Below are positions 1 through 12,875 of a stretch of 64,000 nucleotides of DNA, piece after piece. Position numbers and translations under genes: made by a program. This stretch comes from JAMQPK01 sp963782595. Lineage in GTDB: Bacteria > Acidobacteriota > Vicinamibacteria > Vicinamibacterales > JAMQPK01. The notes under the pieces were generated by a model. That model was not told where the DNA came from, searched no databases, and worked only from the letters and a program-made list of their open reading frames with translations. The stretch spans positions 434,001-498,000 of the forward strand of contig CAWAKJ010000001.1 in the NCBI GenBank assembly GCA_963782595.1. The letters run 5' to 3'. How positions within the stretch are numbered: position 1 is the stretch's first letter; each line of letters opens with the position of its first letter.

Positions 1-406
1 CGATGAGATCCTTGACGGAGTACTCGTACGTCGCATCGATCATGATGATGCCGTCGGAGGTCTGAATGGCCCACGCGTTGACGTCCTGAGTGGGGAAGAC
101 ATACAGGTTGTCGAACACCTTCACCGGATCCTGATACCACTGCTCCCGTGGCGGAGGGCCCGACTGCCGGCCGCGCGCCGGGGCGCCGCCGGGCGGTGGG
201 GGCAAAGACGAAGCGCGGCCGCCGGCACCCGTCGCCCCACCACAAAGCTCGCTGAAGAGAATCAGCCACGTATCATCCGCAGCCGCATGCGCTGCGGCGA
301 CGTGCGCGGCAATGGTATTTCCACCGGGCTTTGTCTGGCCGAAGCCCGTCACACTCCCACCAACGACGACCACGCCAATAGCGGCCGGCATCCACCACCC
401 TCGCAT
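1..406 (-). CDS. exported metallo-beta-lactamase-fold hydrolase, N-terminal part
   Basis: The reading frame is open from an ATG at 406 to the window edge (135 codons), so only the N-terminus is visible. A hydrophobic signal peptide (MPAAIGVVVVGGSVTG) is followed by an Ala-rich stretch, a Pro/Gly-rich linker and then DNLYVFPTQDVNAWAIQTSD and GIIMIDATYEYSV. These match the first beta strands of the metallo-beta-lactamase fold, where the opening strands precede the HxHxDH zinc motif. The zinc motif itself lies outside the window, so hydrolase activity and subclass (B3-like is a guess) cannot be judged. The protein is probably periplasmic. Confidence 0.7.
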   Translation of the reverse strand, partial: MRGWWMPAAIGVVVVGGSVTGFGQTKPGGNTIAAHVAAAHAAADDTWLILFSELCGGATGAGGRASSLPPPPGGAPARGRQSGPPPREQWYQDPVKVFDNLYVFPTQDVNAWAIQTSDGIIMIDATYEYSVKDLI

Positions 407-466
407 GAGACCTCCAGTGCTGACTGAAAACTGCCATGACGATAGCAAACAACTCTCCCGTTGGCT

Positions 467-1498
467 TCAGGCCGCCGACTCCGGGATTCCTCGTGCGGAG
501 GGTCGCACCGCTTTCCTTCGCAAATAGAATCGCTCGCGTCCGGACCGGCCCCGGGCAGCCGCCGCGGCCGCTCGATCGTCGAACGCGCGCAGCTCATCAT
601 CAGAAAAGATCTCCCGCGGCTCTCGATAGGTGCGGCGTTCCCGGTCCACCAGCGTGAGTTGTCGGCGGTACATTTCGCTGCCCCAGAACTCGAAGCCTGA
701 TCCAGCGGGATGGCTGCGATAGATCTCGAGACCCATCCGCGCCGCGAGCAGGGCGATGGCGCGCCGGCTTGGGATGTGGAGGTGACGTGGCGCATCGATC
801 TCGACCCATTCGGCCCCGTAGGCCTCATGCGCTTCGCAGTCCGTCACAGGCACCTCGATACGGCAAACCCCTCTTGGAGAGAGAAGCCCGGCCACGGCCT
901 GCAACGTGGCAATCGGATCCGGCACATGTTCCAGCACGTGGGTTAGCATGATCAGATCGAATCGTCTTGCCTCGCCCAGAAGGTCCGTCGCTGACGCGCG
1001 GCGAAGCCTTGGGCACGTCTCCAACGACACCGCAGCATCCGGCATATATGGGTCGATGCCCTCCACTCGGCGGAACCCGTGGCTGGCGAGCTCTTGCACG
1101 AGTGCACCCGACCCGCAGCCTACGTCGAGGATGGCCGCGTTCCAGGATCGAACCGGGGATTCGCCGACGTAAGACTTCAGGCGCTCGGCCACGATGCTGT
1201 TTCTCGCGCGCGCCAGCCGGCCGAAGATCCCATTCTCGTCGAAGATATGCGCGCGGTCGCAGCGGTTGCCAATCCACGCGCGCAGCTTGCCCCTGTGGGG
1301 CTCCGGCGCGTGTCCGACGAGCGAATAGTAGAGGTCCCGGTCATAGTAACGGGCCAGGTCGGACGGGACATCGATGATCTGCAGAGTGCCGCACTGGCTG
1401 CAACGGGCGTAGACGTGCTCGGTTCCGAGGCCGAGCATCATCTCGCGTACGACCCAGGCGTGGTTCGCAACGCCGCCGCAGATTCGGCAACGACTCAT
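467..1498 (-). CDS. class I SAM-dependent methyltransferase with N-terminal zinc ribbon
   Basis: 343 residues. The N-terminus carries two Cys pairs (CRICGG near residue 4, CSQCGT near 34) typical of a zinc-binding knuckle in sugar or small-molecule C-methyltransferases. A Rossmann methyltransferase domain follows, with SAM motif I ILDVGCGSGAL and the post-motif LTHVLEHVPDP. The C-terminus is basic. Its ATG shares one base with the stop codon of the upstream regulator gene (TAATG at 1496-1500), so the two are probably co-translated. Substrate unknown. The zinc ribbon resembles NDP-sugar methyltransferases, but no sugar gene lies next to it. Confidence 0.8.
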   Translation of the reverse strand: MSRCRICGGVANHAWVVREMMLGLGTEHVYARCSQCGTLQIIDVPSDLARYYDRDLYYSLVGHAPEPHRGKLRAWIGNRCDRAHIFDENGIFGRLARARNSIVAERLKSYVGESPVRSWNAAILDVGCGSGALVQELASHGFRRVEGIDPYMPDAAVSLETCPRLRRASATDLLGEARRFDLIMLTHVLEHVPDPIATLQAVAGLLSPRGVCRIEVPVTDCEAHEAYGAEWVEIDAPRHLHIPSRRAIALLAARMGLEIYRSHPAGSGFEFWGSEMYRRQLTLVDRERRTYREPREIFSDDELRAFDDRAAAAAARGRSGRERFYLRRKAVRPSARGIPESAA

Positions 1499-3363
1499 TA
1501 GCCCGGCAGGCGCATGCGGCGGAGCAGAGATGCAAAGCGGGGATCGGGACGCAGCGGATCGAAGAGCGGATCGGCGTTCAACTCGTTGAAGGGTCCCGCG
1601 CGTTCGTCAAGCGTCTTGTCCAGCCACTTGAAGGCCGTGTCGTTCTCCCCAAGGCCCACATATGCGAGGGCAATGAAGTAAGGGGCGGCATCTCCACGGG
1701 AGAGCACTTCGGACAGCAACGCTCGAGCCTCGACGGTTCTGCCCATCCGGGCATAGATATGCGCCAGCATGGCCGTGTTTGACGGATCCGCGCCGGACAG
1801 CGCGAGGCTTTTCTGCAGTTCGGCGACCGCTTCACGATACATGCCTTTGCCAACGTAGGCCGCCGTCATGTAATCGTGGAGCAACGAGTAGTTCCGGTGC
1901 ATCTCGAGCGCCTTGCGCCAGTGCGCGATCGCCGCATCATATTGCCGGGCGACGTACAAACACATGCCGATGTTCGCGTTGATAATCGGCGAGAGCGGAT
2001 CGAGCTCAAGCGCGCGACGCATCTCGGCCTCGCCTTCTCTCAACCGACCGCTCAACATCAGATAGTACCCATACCAGTGATGGGCATTCGCGTAGCCCGG
2101 GTTCAACTCCAGCGCCCGCCGGTACCCGATTTCAGCTCGCGCCCAATCCAACTCGTAGTTCAGGGCAATACGCGCGCGGGAGGTGTGGCCGTCGGCGAGA
2201 CGCTCGTCGAGCGCCAGCGATCTCTCCGCGGCGGCAAGCGCCCGCCTCCATGGCTCACCGCCGGCCAGGCTCCAGCCGTAGGATCCATACAACGCGTACG
2301 AATCCGCGAGCCCGGCGTAGGCGGGAGCGTATCCAGGATCGAGTCGAAGCGCCTCCTCGAAGTGCTCGATCGCCTGTCGCATGTCCGGTTCCGATCGACG
2401 GTTCCAGAAATAGCGTCCCTTGAGATTGGCTTCGTAGGCTTTCGGGTTCACGGCTTTGACTTCCGCGAGGCGCGCGGTCTCGTGCGCCGTCAAGGGCACC
2501 GCAATGCGGCTCGCGATGTTCCGCGCGATTTCGTTCTGCAGCTCCAGCGCATTCTGCAGGTCGCGTTCATAGCTCTGTGCCCATACGGTCCTATCCGTCG
2601 AAGCCTCAATCAGCTTCAGGTTCACCCGCACTCGTCCTGCGAAGCGCTGTACCGCTCCTTCGACAACCGCATCGACATTCAGCTCGTGCGCAATCTGAGG
2701 GACGCTCTTGGTGGTGGTCTTGTAGGTCATCGCCGACGTGCGCGAGATGACCCGCAGGCCGCTGATTTGACCGAGGTTCGTGATGAGCGCATCCGTCATG
2801 GCATCGGCCAGATAGTCCTGTTCGTGGTCATCTGACAGATTGCCGAATGGGAGCACGACCAGCGATTCGACGGGATCGGACCTCTCCCACCAGTGCATCC
2901 ACAACCCGGCACAAGCCAGGGCAGTCACAATCAAAAGGGCCGCTGCAATAGCACGCGAGCGCCAGGCACCCGCCTCTTTGACGCCGGCGTACTGTGCACG
3001 CACATCGGCCACAAAACGATAGCCATGGCGCGGAACCGTCTCGATGAAGGACCTCCCGTGAGGGCCCTGTCCCAACATCTTGCGCAGCACGAAGATGGTC
3101 TGTGAGAGGTTGGCCTCCTCCACAAAGCTGTCCGGCCACACGATGCCCATCAGTTCAGCTTTGTCAACGACGCGGTCGCGTCGCTGGACGAGTGCGAGAA
3201 GGGTGTCGAAGGCTTTGGGGGTCAGCGCGACCGGCTCACCGCTCCTCAATAAGCGGCGCGTCGGCGGCTCCAGCCGATACGAGCCGAACTCGTAGGCCTG
3301 CGGCGACGCCGCGGACACTGCCTCTCCATCACCGCCGTGCGTCAGCCGTGCTTTTGACCACAT
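1498..3363 (-). CDS. CadC-like winged-helix regulator with membrane segment and TPR domain
   Basis: 621 residues. An OmpR/PhoB-type winged helix (about 20-115; VALTPKAFDTLLALV, then PRHGYRFVADV) is followed by one membrane segment (about 135-155; AIAAALLIVTALACAGLW). Next comes a TolB/FlgO-like domain (VVLPFGNLSDD, then AVVEGAVQRFAGRVRVNLKL), and at least six TPR units fill the C-terminal half. This is a common one-component architecture: cytoplasmic DNA-binding domain, membrane anchor, sensory or interaction domain outside. It is coupled to the downstream methyltransferase through TAATG and divergent from the OmpA-family gene across about 180 bp. The target genes are not evident. Confidence 0.85.
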   Translation of the reverse strand: MWSKARLTHGGDGEAVSAASPQAYEFGSYRLEPPTRRLLRSGEPVALTPKAFDTLLALVQRRDRVVDKAELMGIVWPDSFVEEANLSQTIFVLRKMLGQGPHGRSFIETVPRHGYRFVADVRAQYAGVKEAGAWRSRAIAAALLIVTALACAGLWMHWWERSDPVESLVVLPFGNLSDDHEQDYLADAMTDALITNLGQISGLRVISRTSAMTYKTTTKSVPQIAHELNVDAVVEGAVQRFAGRVRVNLKLIEASTDRTVWAQSYERDLQNALELQNEIARNIASRIAVPLTAHETARLAEVKAVNPKAYEANLKGRYFWNRRSEPDMRQAIEHFEEALRLDPGYAPAYAGLADSYALYGSYGWSLAGGEPWRRALAAAERSLALDERLADGHTSRARIALNYELDWARAEIGYRRALELNPGYANAHHWYGYYLMLSGRLREGEAEMRRALELDPLSPIINANIGMCLYVARQYDAAIAHWRKALEMHRNYSLLHDYMTAAYVGKGMYREAVAELQKSLALSGADPSNTAMLAHIYARMGRTVEARALLSEVLSRGDAAPYFIALAYVGLGENDTAFKWLDKTLDERAGPFNELNADPLFDPLRPDPRFASLLRRMRLPG

Positions 3364-3544
3364 TTGAGCCCGTTTTGAAGCCGCTTTGAAGACTTCAAGG
3401 CCGGACGAGTCTACGGTAACCGGTTAGGCGCTCGATTCTATAGCCGCCAGACCGCCGATGTCTGGACATTCAACGTACCGCTCGTTGGAAAGCGGACCGT
3501 TCGACATCGCACGCAAGCGGCCAATCGCCCTCGAGGAGGTCGTT

Positions 3545-4861
3545 ATGAGTGTAAGCACGGTGGGTATCGCAATCCTTTTTGCGGGATTGCTCCTCACACC
3601 AACGGCCGCTGCCGCGCAACCGGCCGAGACGGAGCGGGACGGCGTGACCGCCGAAGTCGTCGAGCTGCGACAAAGCGGCGGGGTGCTGCGCCTGGCCGTT
3701 CGTTTCGCGAACGCAGATGCGGAAACGGCGAACTTCAACGCCTTCGAGGTCGGCCGGATCGCGCTCGTCGACGCGAAGTCCAGGCAGAAGCACCTGCCTC
3801 TCCGGGACGCGAACCAGCAATACGTCGCCGGCCCAATCGGCGACGACATCGATGGCGGACGCATCCAGCTCAAGATTCCGGCCAAACGGTCGACCGTCGT
3901 GTGGGCGTATTTCGAGCCGGTGCCTTCGGGGACCGTGATGACGGTTCAAATGCCGTACGTGCTTCCGTTCGACAACGTGCGGGTAACAGAAGGAGAGAGC
4001 AAGATTTTCTCGGCCGCTCGAGCGATGAGCACCCCCGGAAACGGCGTGGCCACCATCGTCTCGGCGAAACGGGGAGACCAAGTTTTGAACGTGCGCCTGA
4101 GGCTGACAGCGGACCGCGGCGAAGATGTCGAGCTTCTAGACTCCTACCTCAGGTATAAGCACGTATTCCTCTTCGACCCGCTCGCGAAGCGAAAGTATCC
4201 GCTCGTCAAAGACACCGACGGCGATTTCCAAGCACAACCGGTCCAGGTGCAAGGCGACGGAGGCAGCTTTATCTTCGACTGGAGGAAGACGACGCTGGTC
4301 AGCCTCACGTTTCAGGCGCCGCCCGATACGGTGCAGCGAGCCGATCTCCTCCTGCCCCAGTTCGTTCCCGTCGAAGGCCTGATCATCGAGGGCCTTGGTG
4401 GGGCGGCGGCCGGGGGGATTGCTGCCGCCGGAAGGACGCTCGGACTGGAAGGCGCGCTGAAGGAACTGAAGGCCGCGGTGACCGCGACAGAGATCAAGAT
4501 CGATCTCGCAGCGGACGTGCTCTTCGACTTCGACAAAGCGCAGATCAAGAAGGAAGCGGAGCCGAGCCTGCAGAATCTGGCGACCGTGCTGAAAGCCAAT
4601 CCAGACGCGAAGGTGGCGATCGACGGCCACACCGATGGACGCGGCGCCGACGACTACAACCAGAAATTGTCGGAGGCCCGCGCGGCGAGCGTCAAACAGT
4701 GGCTCGTCTCGAACGCTCAGGTGAACGGCGCGAACATCGTCACACGCGGCTTGGGCAAGACGAAGCCGGTTGCGCCAAATGCCAAGCCCGATGGTTCAGA
4801 CGATCCCGAGGGCCGCACGAAGAACCGTCGTGTCGAGATCGTCGTGCGGAAAGGCGCCTGA
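3545..4861 (+). CDS. OmpA-family outer membrane/peptidoglycan-associated protein
   Basis: 438 residues from the ATG at 3545, chosen because AGGAGG (3534-3539) lies just upstream and the first residues form a signal peptide (VGIAILFAGLLLTPTAAAA). Upstream in-frame codons back to 3458 lack both. The N-terminal two thirds are beta-rich and not assigned to a known barrel. The C-terminal about 115 residues are an OmpA domain: ADVLFDFDKAQIKKEA, then IDGHTDGRGADDYNQKLSEA and RTKNRRVEIVV, with the Asp and Arg that bind diaminopimelate. It likely tethers the envelope to peptidoglycan. Confidence 0.88.
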   Translation: MSVSTVGIAILFAGLLLTPTAAAAQPAETERDGVTAEVVELRQSGGVLRLAVRFANADAETANFNAFEVGRIALVDAKSRQKHLPLRDANQQYVAGPIGDDIDGGRIQLKIPAKRSTVVWAYFEPVPSGTVMTVQMPYVLPFDNVRVTEGESKIFSAARAMSTPGNGVATIVSAKRGDQVLNVRLRLTADRGEDVELLDSYLRYKHVFLFDPLAKRKYPLVKDTDGDFQAQPVQVQGDGGSFIFDWRKTTLVSLTFQAPPDTVQRADLLLPQFVPVEGLIIEGLGGAAAGGIAAAGRTLGLEGALKELKAAVTATEIKIDLAADVLFDFDKAQIKKEAEPSLQNLATVLKANPDAKVAIDGHTDGRGADDYNQKLSEARAASVKQWLVSNAQVNGANIVTRGLGKTKPVAPNAKPDGSDDPEGRTKNRRVEIVVRKGA

Positions 4862-5243
4862 CGGGAGCGCGTGATGATGCCGACGTACCGCTTCAACCTG
4901 GCAAACACCTGCCCCTGAATTGGAACCTCGTTCTGTTCGATGTCGATGAAGCCGGCGTCACCGCCGACTGCACTTTCATGCTCAGCGAGCGCTCGCTGTG
5001 CCCCCAGGACATCATCCAGGACTACCAACGCGTCGGCCCGATCTATCTGTGTGAGCCACTGTGGATCGCGTGCAAGCACGTCCTGAATCCGCTGGCGCAT
5101 TAGTCCATCGATAGAGGCCCTCCCGTCCCACACGTCAATCCGCCTGCCTCTTTTCGTCGCCTCGATGAGGCAGGCCGCCGTTCTCTTACGCGTTTCGTCC
5201 AACCGCGTTCAAAACCAGGAACGCCGGCGTTAAAGGGGATGAG
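4862..5243 (+). other. intergenic stretch with a possible frameshifted small gene
   Basis: 382 bp between the OmpA gene and the protease gene. GGGAG (4863-4867) precedes ATGs at 4874 and 4877, but that frame stops after 14 codons (TGA near 4916). A different frame then runs open to TAG at 5101-5103 with strongly G/C third positions (for example LNWNLVLFDVDEAGV), as in a real gene of this genome. This fits a small gene broken by one frameshift. I recognise no family, and it may be chance. The rest (5104-5243) shows nothing I can name. Confidence 0.3.
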
Positions 5244-6428
5244 ATGCGAAGCTGGACGATGGGGCTGACGGTGTTAGTCGGCGTGCTGGCCGCGCCAACG
5301 GCAGAGGCGGATTCCCGCGAAACGCTTTCGCTACGCGTTCTCGTCGTCAACCAGGCGGGGGTACCGGACGCGACGCTGAGAGAAGCCGAGCTCCACGCGA
5401 CGCGCACTTTCTCTGCGGTGGGGATTGCGCTTCTGTGGACAAACACAAAACCTGCCGAACCATACGACGAGGCTGCCGCGCAAGCGAGGATCGTCATCGC
5501 TCCGGATTCGCGGGTCAAACGCGACCCCCGAAGACTTGCAACGGCGCATACCGACAGCATGGCTGCATATGTGTTCTACAAGCGTATAACCGCCCTCGCG
5601 GCATACAACGGCGCCGATGGCGCCGCGCTTTTGGGACATGTCATCGCGCACGAAATAGGGCATCTGCTGTTGCCCGCCGACTCACATTCGTCGCGTGGCT
5701 TGATGCGCGCGGAATGGGACCGCACGCAATTCGACGACATGGCGAAGGGGCTGCTGACATTCGTGCCCAAACAAGTTCAACTGATAAGAAGCCGAGCACG
5801 CGCGGTGCTTGCCGGGACTTCGAAGATAGAACCCGTGGCCGGCGAGCCGGGCCAGGTTCACACAATCAGGATCGTGGTCCTGAATGAGGCAGCGGTGCCG
5901 GAGGAAATTTTGAGACGCGCTCAAATGCAGGCAGAGCAGACCTACGAGCGCATTGGAGTTGGGCTGATTTGGGCGGGCGGGATCGCCGACACGATTCCTC
6001 CCGGCGAGGCGGTCCGCCTCGCCGTGAAGATTGTGCCGCACTCGAAGCTGGGCTACGCAGACGAGGCGATGGGCCTTGCGGTAAACGGTGGCAACCTGGC
6101 ATACGTGTTCTACGGCCGTGTGGTCGATTTTGCCGAAGAGCATCAGATCGAACCGGCGATCGTGCTGGGGCACGTGCTCGCGCACGAGACGGGGCACCTG
6201 CTGCTCGCGCACCGGCCTCATCCGTCCACCGGCATCATGCGCGCGCACTGGAACCGCGCACACGACTTGGCCATCCTGCGTAGTGCGAGCGGCCTGTCCT
6301 TCACGACCGAGGAAGCTGAACTGATCCGTCGCACAATCGAGACGACGTCTGGCGGCTCGCCCGACGGCAAGCCGTCGACGGCCGACCAGGGAAACTCTCT
6401 GCCCTTCGCCATCTGCCCTCTGCCATGA
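5244..6428 (+). CDS. secreted protein with two tandem zinc-metalloprotease-like domains
   Basis: 394 residues with a signal peptide (about 1-22, TMGLTVLVGVLAAPTAEA). Two homologous halves of about 180 residues each carry a zinc-protease site: HEIGHLLLPADSHSSRGLM (H136, E137, H140, H148) and HETGHLLLAHRPHPSTGIM in the second half. The halves also share the openings LRVLVVNQAGVPDATLREAE and IRIVVLNEAAVPEEILRRA. The motif is HExxH with a further His 12 residues after the first and a following GLM/GIM that could act as a Met-turn. Both zinc sites look intact. The last residues (LPFAICPLP) are encoded by a TCTGCC/TGCCAT-type repeat. No peptidase assay or substrate can be inferred. Confidence 0.7.
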   Translation: MRSWTMGLTVLVGVLAAPTAEADSRETLSLRVLVVNQAGVPDATLREAELHATRTFSAVGIALLWTNTKPAEPYDEAAAQARIVIAPDSRVKRDPRRLATAHTDSMAAYVFYKRITALAAYNGADGAALLGHVIAHEIGHLLLPADSHSSRGLMRAEWDRTQFDDMAKGLLTFVPKQVQLIRSRARAVLAGTSKIEPVAGEPGQVHTIRIVVLNEAAVPEEILRRAQMQAEQTYERIGVGLIWAGGIADTIPPGEAVRLAVKIVPHSKLGYADEAMGLAVNGGNLAYVFYGRVVDFAEEHQIEPAIVLGHVLAHETGHLLLAHRPHPSTGIMRAHWNRAHDLAILRSASGLSFTTEEAELIRRTIETTSGGSPDGKPSTADQGNSLPFAICPLP

Positions 6429-6431
6429 CAC

Positions 6432-6468
6432 AAAAAAGCCCGACCTGATATCTCAAGTCGGGCTTTTT
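6432..6468. terminator. bidirectional intrinsic terminator between the protease gene and the rRNA operon
   Basis: Perfect 12-bp inverted repeat AAAAAGCCCGAC (6433-6444) and GTCGGGCTTTTT (6457-6468) with a 12-nt loop. The A/T ends supply a U-tract in either direction. It sits 4 bp after the protease stop and about 10 bp beyond the 3' end of 5S, so it can end both convergent transcripts. Confidence 0.85.
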
Positions 6469-6478
6469 CACGAATACT

Positions 6479-6595
<117 letters not shown>

Positions 6596-6681
6596 ACTTG
6601 TTGCGCGTTCAGTCAAGGTCCGTCTAAAGCCGGACACTACGTACTGAAAGTCTCGCGCGAAAATTCAGTCAAAGATCACAC

Positions 6682-6726
6682 TGATCCTCGACAACTCAAT
6701 ATTCTGCAAACGATCGCTTTTCCAAC
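6682..6726 (-). other. 23S trailer half of the pre-23S processing stem
   Basis: Plus-strand TGATCCTCGACAACTCAATA and onward is nearly identical to the reverse complement of 9891-9936 upstream of 23S. In the minus-strand transcript the two segments are therefore complementary over about 40 nt and bring the ends of 23S together. Such leader-trailer helices are the usual RNase III substrate. Partial complementarity extends further, into CACATTGCACAGTGT near 6726-6740. Confidence 0.75.
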
Positions 6727-6828
6727 CACATTGCACAGTGTGCATTTCGTTGCGCGAGCATTGGGTGCGAACATCGGGCTTGCGCCCTTTGCCTCGTCCC
6801 TCTGCCCAGACAACGAAGAAAGAATATG

Positions 6829-9806
<2,978 letters not shown>

Positions 9807-9890
9807 ATAAGAAACTCGAAACTGACGCTCACCAACCGTTTGCATGTCGATTGGTCTGCGACAGTTCCATGCAACACTGCTTGTGTTGTG

Positions 9891-9936
9891 GTCGGAAAAA
9901 ACTACCGTTTGCAGAATATTCAGTTGTCAAAGATCA
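9891..9936 (-). other. 23S leader half of the pre-23S processing stem, with boxA-like element
   Basis: Lies in the 365-bp spacer between tRNA-Ala and 23S (9807-10172). On the minus strand it begins TGATCTTTGACAACTGAATA, containing a boxA-like TCTTTGA, and is complementary to 6682-6726 beyond the 23S 3' end. No gene is apparent in the rest of the spacer. Confidence 0.75.
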
Positions 9937-10172
9937 GGCTTGCCGGACTGTGCCGGCAATCTGTTAACGTCGGTTCGGTCGGCTCGCCACTCGCAGGCAG
10001 CCTTCGCGCTTACGCGCGTCAGCCGATCAGGCAGCGCTCTCGACTTCCCCGACGTCGGTGTGCGCGAGACTCGAAAGCCTCATTCGCTCACCGAAACTTT
10101 TTCAAAGATCAGCCCGCCTTCGCCTTTCGGGCTTCGGCGCGGTAACTTTCGCGTACAGCTCCGGGCGAAAGC

Positions 10173-10248
10173 TGGTGGAGAATACCGGGCTCGAACCGGT
10201 GACCTCCTGGTTGCAAACCAGGCGCTCTCCCAGCTGAGCTAATTCCCC
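10173..10248 (-). tRNA. tRNA-Ala (anticodon TGC)
   Basis: The minus strand reads GGGGAATTAGCTCAGCTGGG at the 5' end, has the anticodon loop TTTGCAA and the T arm GGTTCGAGCC, and ends TTCTCCACCA, so the CCA is encoded. Length 76. It lies in the 16S-23S spacer, nearest to 23S, as is usual. Confidence 0.96.
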
Positions 10249-10410
10249 GTGTTTAATTGAGCAGTGATGGATAAGCGCGATGGAAGGAAGGTTGGAAACG
10301 ACTCCGACTTACCTTCGCGCGCTAGACACTACGCAATCTCAATAAGCACTCCTTGCTCTGCCAACAACCCCGCTGGCTTGCCAAGCCGAAGCCCCGCAAG
10401 GGGCGAAGGC

Positions 10411-10489
<79 letters not shown>

Positions 10490-10558
10490 CGTTGTGCACG
10501 ACTTGGGCTGTCAAAGAACTCGGCTTGTTTTCTAGCCCGGGGGCCCTACCCCGGAGCC

Positions 10559-10597
10559 GGTTCTCTCAAAACTAGATAGAGCGTGTTCACAAAAACC
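10559..10597 (-). other. 16S trailer half of the pre-16S processing stem
   Basis: Plus-strand GGTTCTCTCAAAACTAGATA and onward to AAAAACC is nearly the reverse complement of the leader at 12415-12455. In the minus-strand transcript these two segments flank 16S and pair over about 38 nt with a few mismatches, the expected RNase III helix. Confidence 0.78.
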
Positions 10598-10674
10598 GTA
10601 GCGAGTGTTACCAGATCGATCTTTTAGAGTTCCGTTCAGATCCGGCGAATGCCGGACACTACTTGGAATATCTC

Positions 10675-12231
<1,557 letters not shown>

Positions 12232-12414
12232 AAGACGATTAACCCGCCCGAAGGCGAGTAAACCTATTCAACATGAAAAGCCGATTGCTTTGGCTCTCAC
12301 GTTGTTCATTACTAGTTTGTTGTCAAGTTGTGAGGTGGTTCGCCGCTCGCGATCCCGGCCCAAACCAGAACCAGATCGCTACACTGCGCGACGCCACCCG
12401 CTGATAACTCGACG

Positions 12415-12455
12415 GGTTTTTGTGCTTGTACGCTCTATCTAGTTTTCAAAGAACC
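12415..12455 (-). other. 16S leader half of the pre-16S processing stem, with boxA-like element
   Basis: On the minus strand it reads GGTTCTTTGAAAACTAGATA and continues to CAAAAACC. It contains a boxA-like TTCTTTGA and is complementary to 10559-10597 beyond the 16S 3' end. It sits about 70 nt downstream of the likely transcription start. The remaining leader (12232-12414) holds no gene that I can see. Confidence 0.78.
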
Positions 12456-12527
12456 GACGCCCACCGAGCCGGAACCCCGCTCCCGGTGGCCTTCCCCGTT
12501 TTTCAACGTCTTCAGGGGAACCTTTCA

Positions 12528-12556
12528 AGGTTACTACAGAAGACTTACTCTGTCAA
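12528..12556 (-). promoter_or_regulatory. rRNA operon promoter
   Basis: On the minus strand TTGACA (12556-12551) and TAACCT (12533-12528) are separated by exactly 17 bp, a sigma-70-type promoter with a consensus -35 box. The predicted start is near 12521. An A/T-rich run lies upstream but belongs to the preceding terminator. No Fis-type sites were identified. Confidence 0.7.
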
Positions 12557-12593
12557 TACCCAGCAGGATTTTGTGTATCACTACCGTTCGAGG

Positions 12594-12629
12594 ACAAAAA
12601 AAATTGCTCCGGCTATTTCTTCGGAGCAA
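12594..12629 (-). terminator. intrinsic terminator of the RNA candidate and tyrS
   Basis: In the minus-strand direction GTTGCTCCG, a 10-nt loop, CGGAGCAAT and then a run of eight T's. It ends any transcript coming from tyrS and from the RNA candidate, 38 bp upstream of the -35 box of the rRNA operon promoter, which keeps the rRNA operon independent. Confidence 0.85.
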
Positions 12630-12830
12630 CCAACCGGCCCAGGCCGGGTCTCGCCTACCGAACGTTTCCTTATCGTATCACAATACACGCGCTCGGGGTG
12701 GGTCTAAACCCGTTTCAACACCCGACATCAGCGGATATTGGCTGAGCAGGCTTCGTCGAGGCTGAACCCCTCGCGCGCTATCTGACTCGCTTCGCTGCCG
12801 CTCATCTTCGAGCGACCAGCGTTACAAGCT
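12595..12830 (-). ncRNA. candidate structured non-coding RNA with own promoter and terminator
   Basis: About 235 nt between a predicted start near 12830 and an intrinsic terminator (TTGCTCCG/CGGAGCAA, 12604-12628, followed in the transcript by eight U's). No minus-strand open frame occupies it. Predicted helices: CGCTC/GAGCG near the 5' end. A long-range stem pairs CGCGCGAGGGGT (12777-12766) with ACCCCGAGCGCG (12699-12688), as 5 bp, tandem G-A/A-G, 5 bp. Inside it are TCAGC/GCTGA within CGAC/GTCG, and GGGT/ACCC. CCGGCC/GGCCGG lies near the 3' end. It does not show the conserved segments of tmRNA, RNase P RNA or SRP RNA. A 6S-like RNA is possible but unproven. Confidence 0.5.
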
Positions 12831-12836
12831 GACTCA

Positions 12837-12865
12837 ATGATACGCGACCGCATCGAGAGGGTCAA
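12837..12865 (-). promoter_or_regulatory. promoter for the RNA candidate, next to the tyrS stop
   Basis: The minus strand has TTGACC (12865-12860) and TATCAT (12842-12837) separated by 17 bp, close to the sigma-70 consensus. It lies just downstream of the tyrS stop codon (12876-12878), so transcription from it cannot serve tyrS. Confidence 0.6.
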
Positions 12866-12875
12866 GCACGCTCGC

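Noticed and set aside
4717..5202. 161-codon minus-strand open frame
   Set aside because: It overlaps the C-terminal OmpA domain by about 145 bp and has no recognisable motif; likely a shadow of GC-rich coding sequence.
12420..12765. Plus-strand open frames in the rRNA leader
   Set aside because: They overlap the rRNA operon promoter, terminator and processing stem on the other strand and lack ribosome-binding sites.
12817..12831. Anticodon-arm look-alike CAGC-TTGTAAC-GCTG with GTA in the loop, just downstream of tyrS
   Set aside because: No acceptor stem, D arm or T arm surrounds it, so it is not tRNA-Tyr. A regulatory mimic is possible but unsupported.
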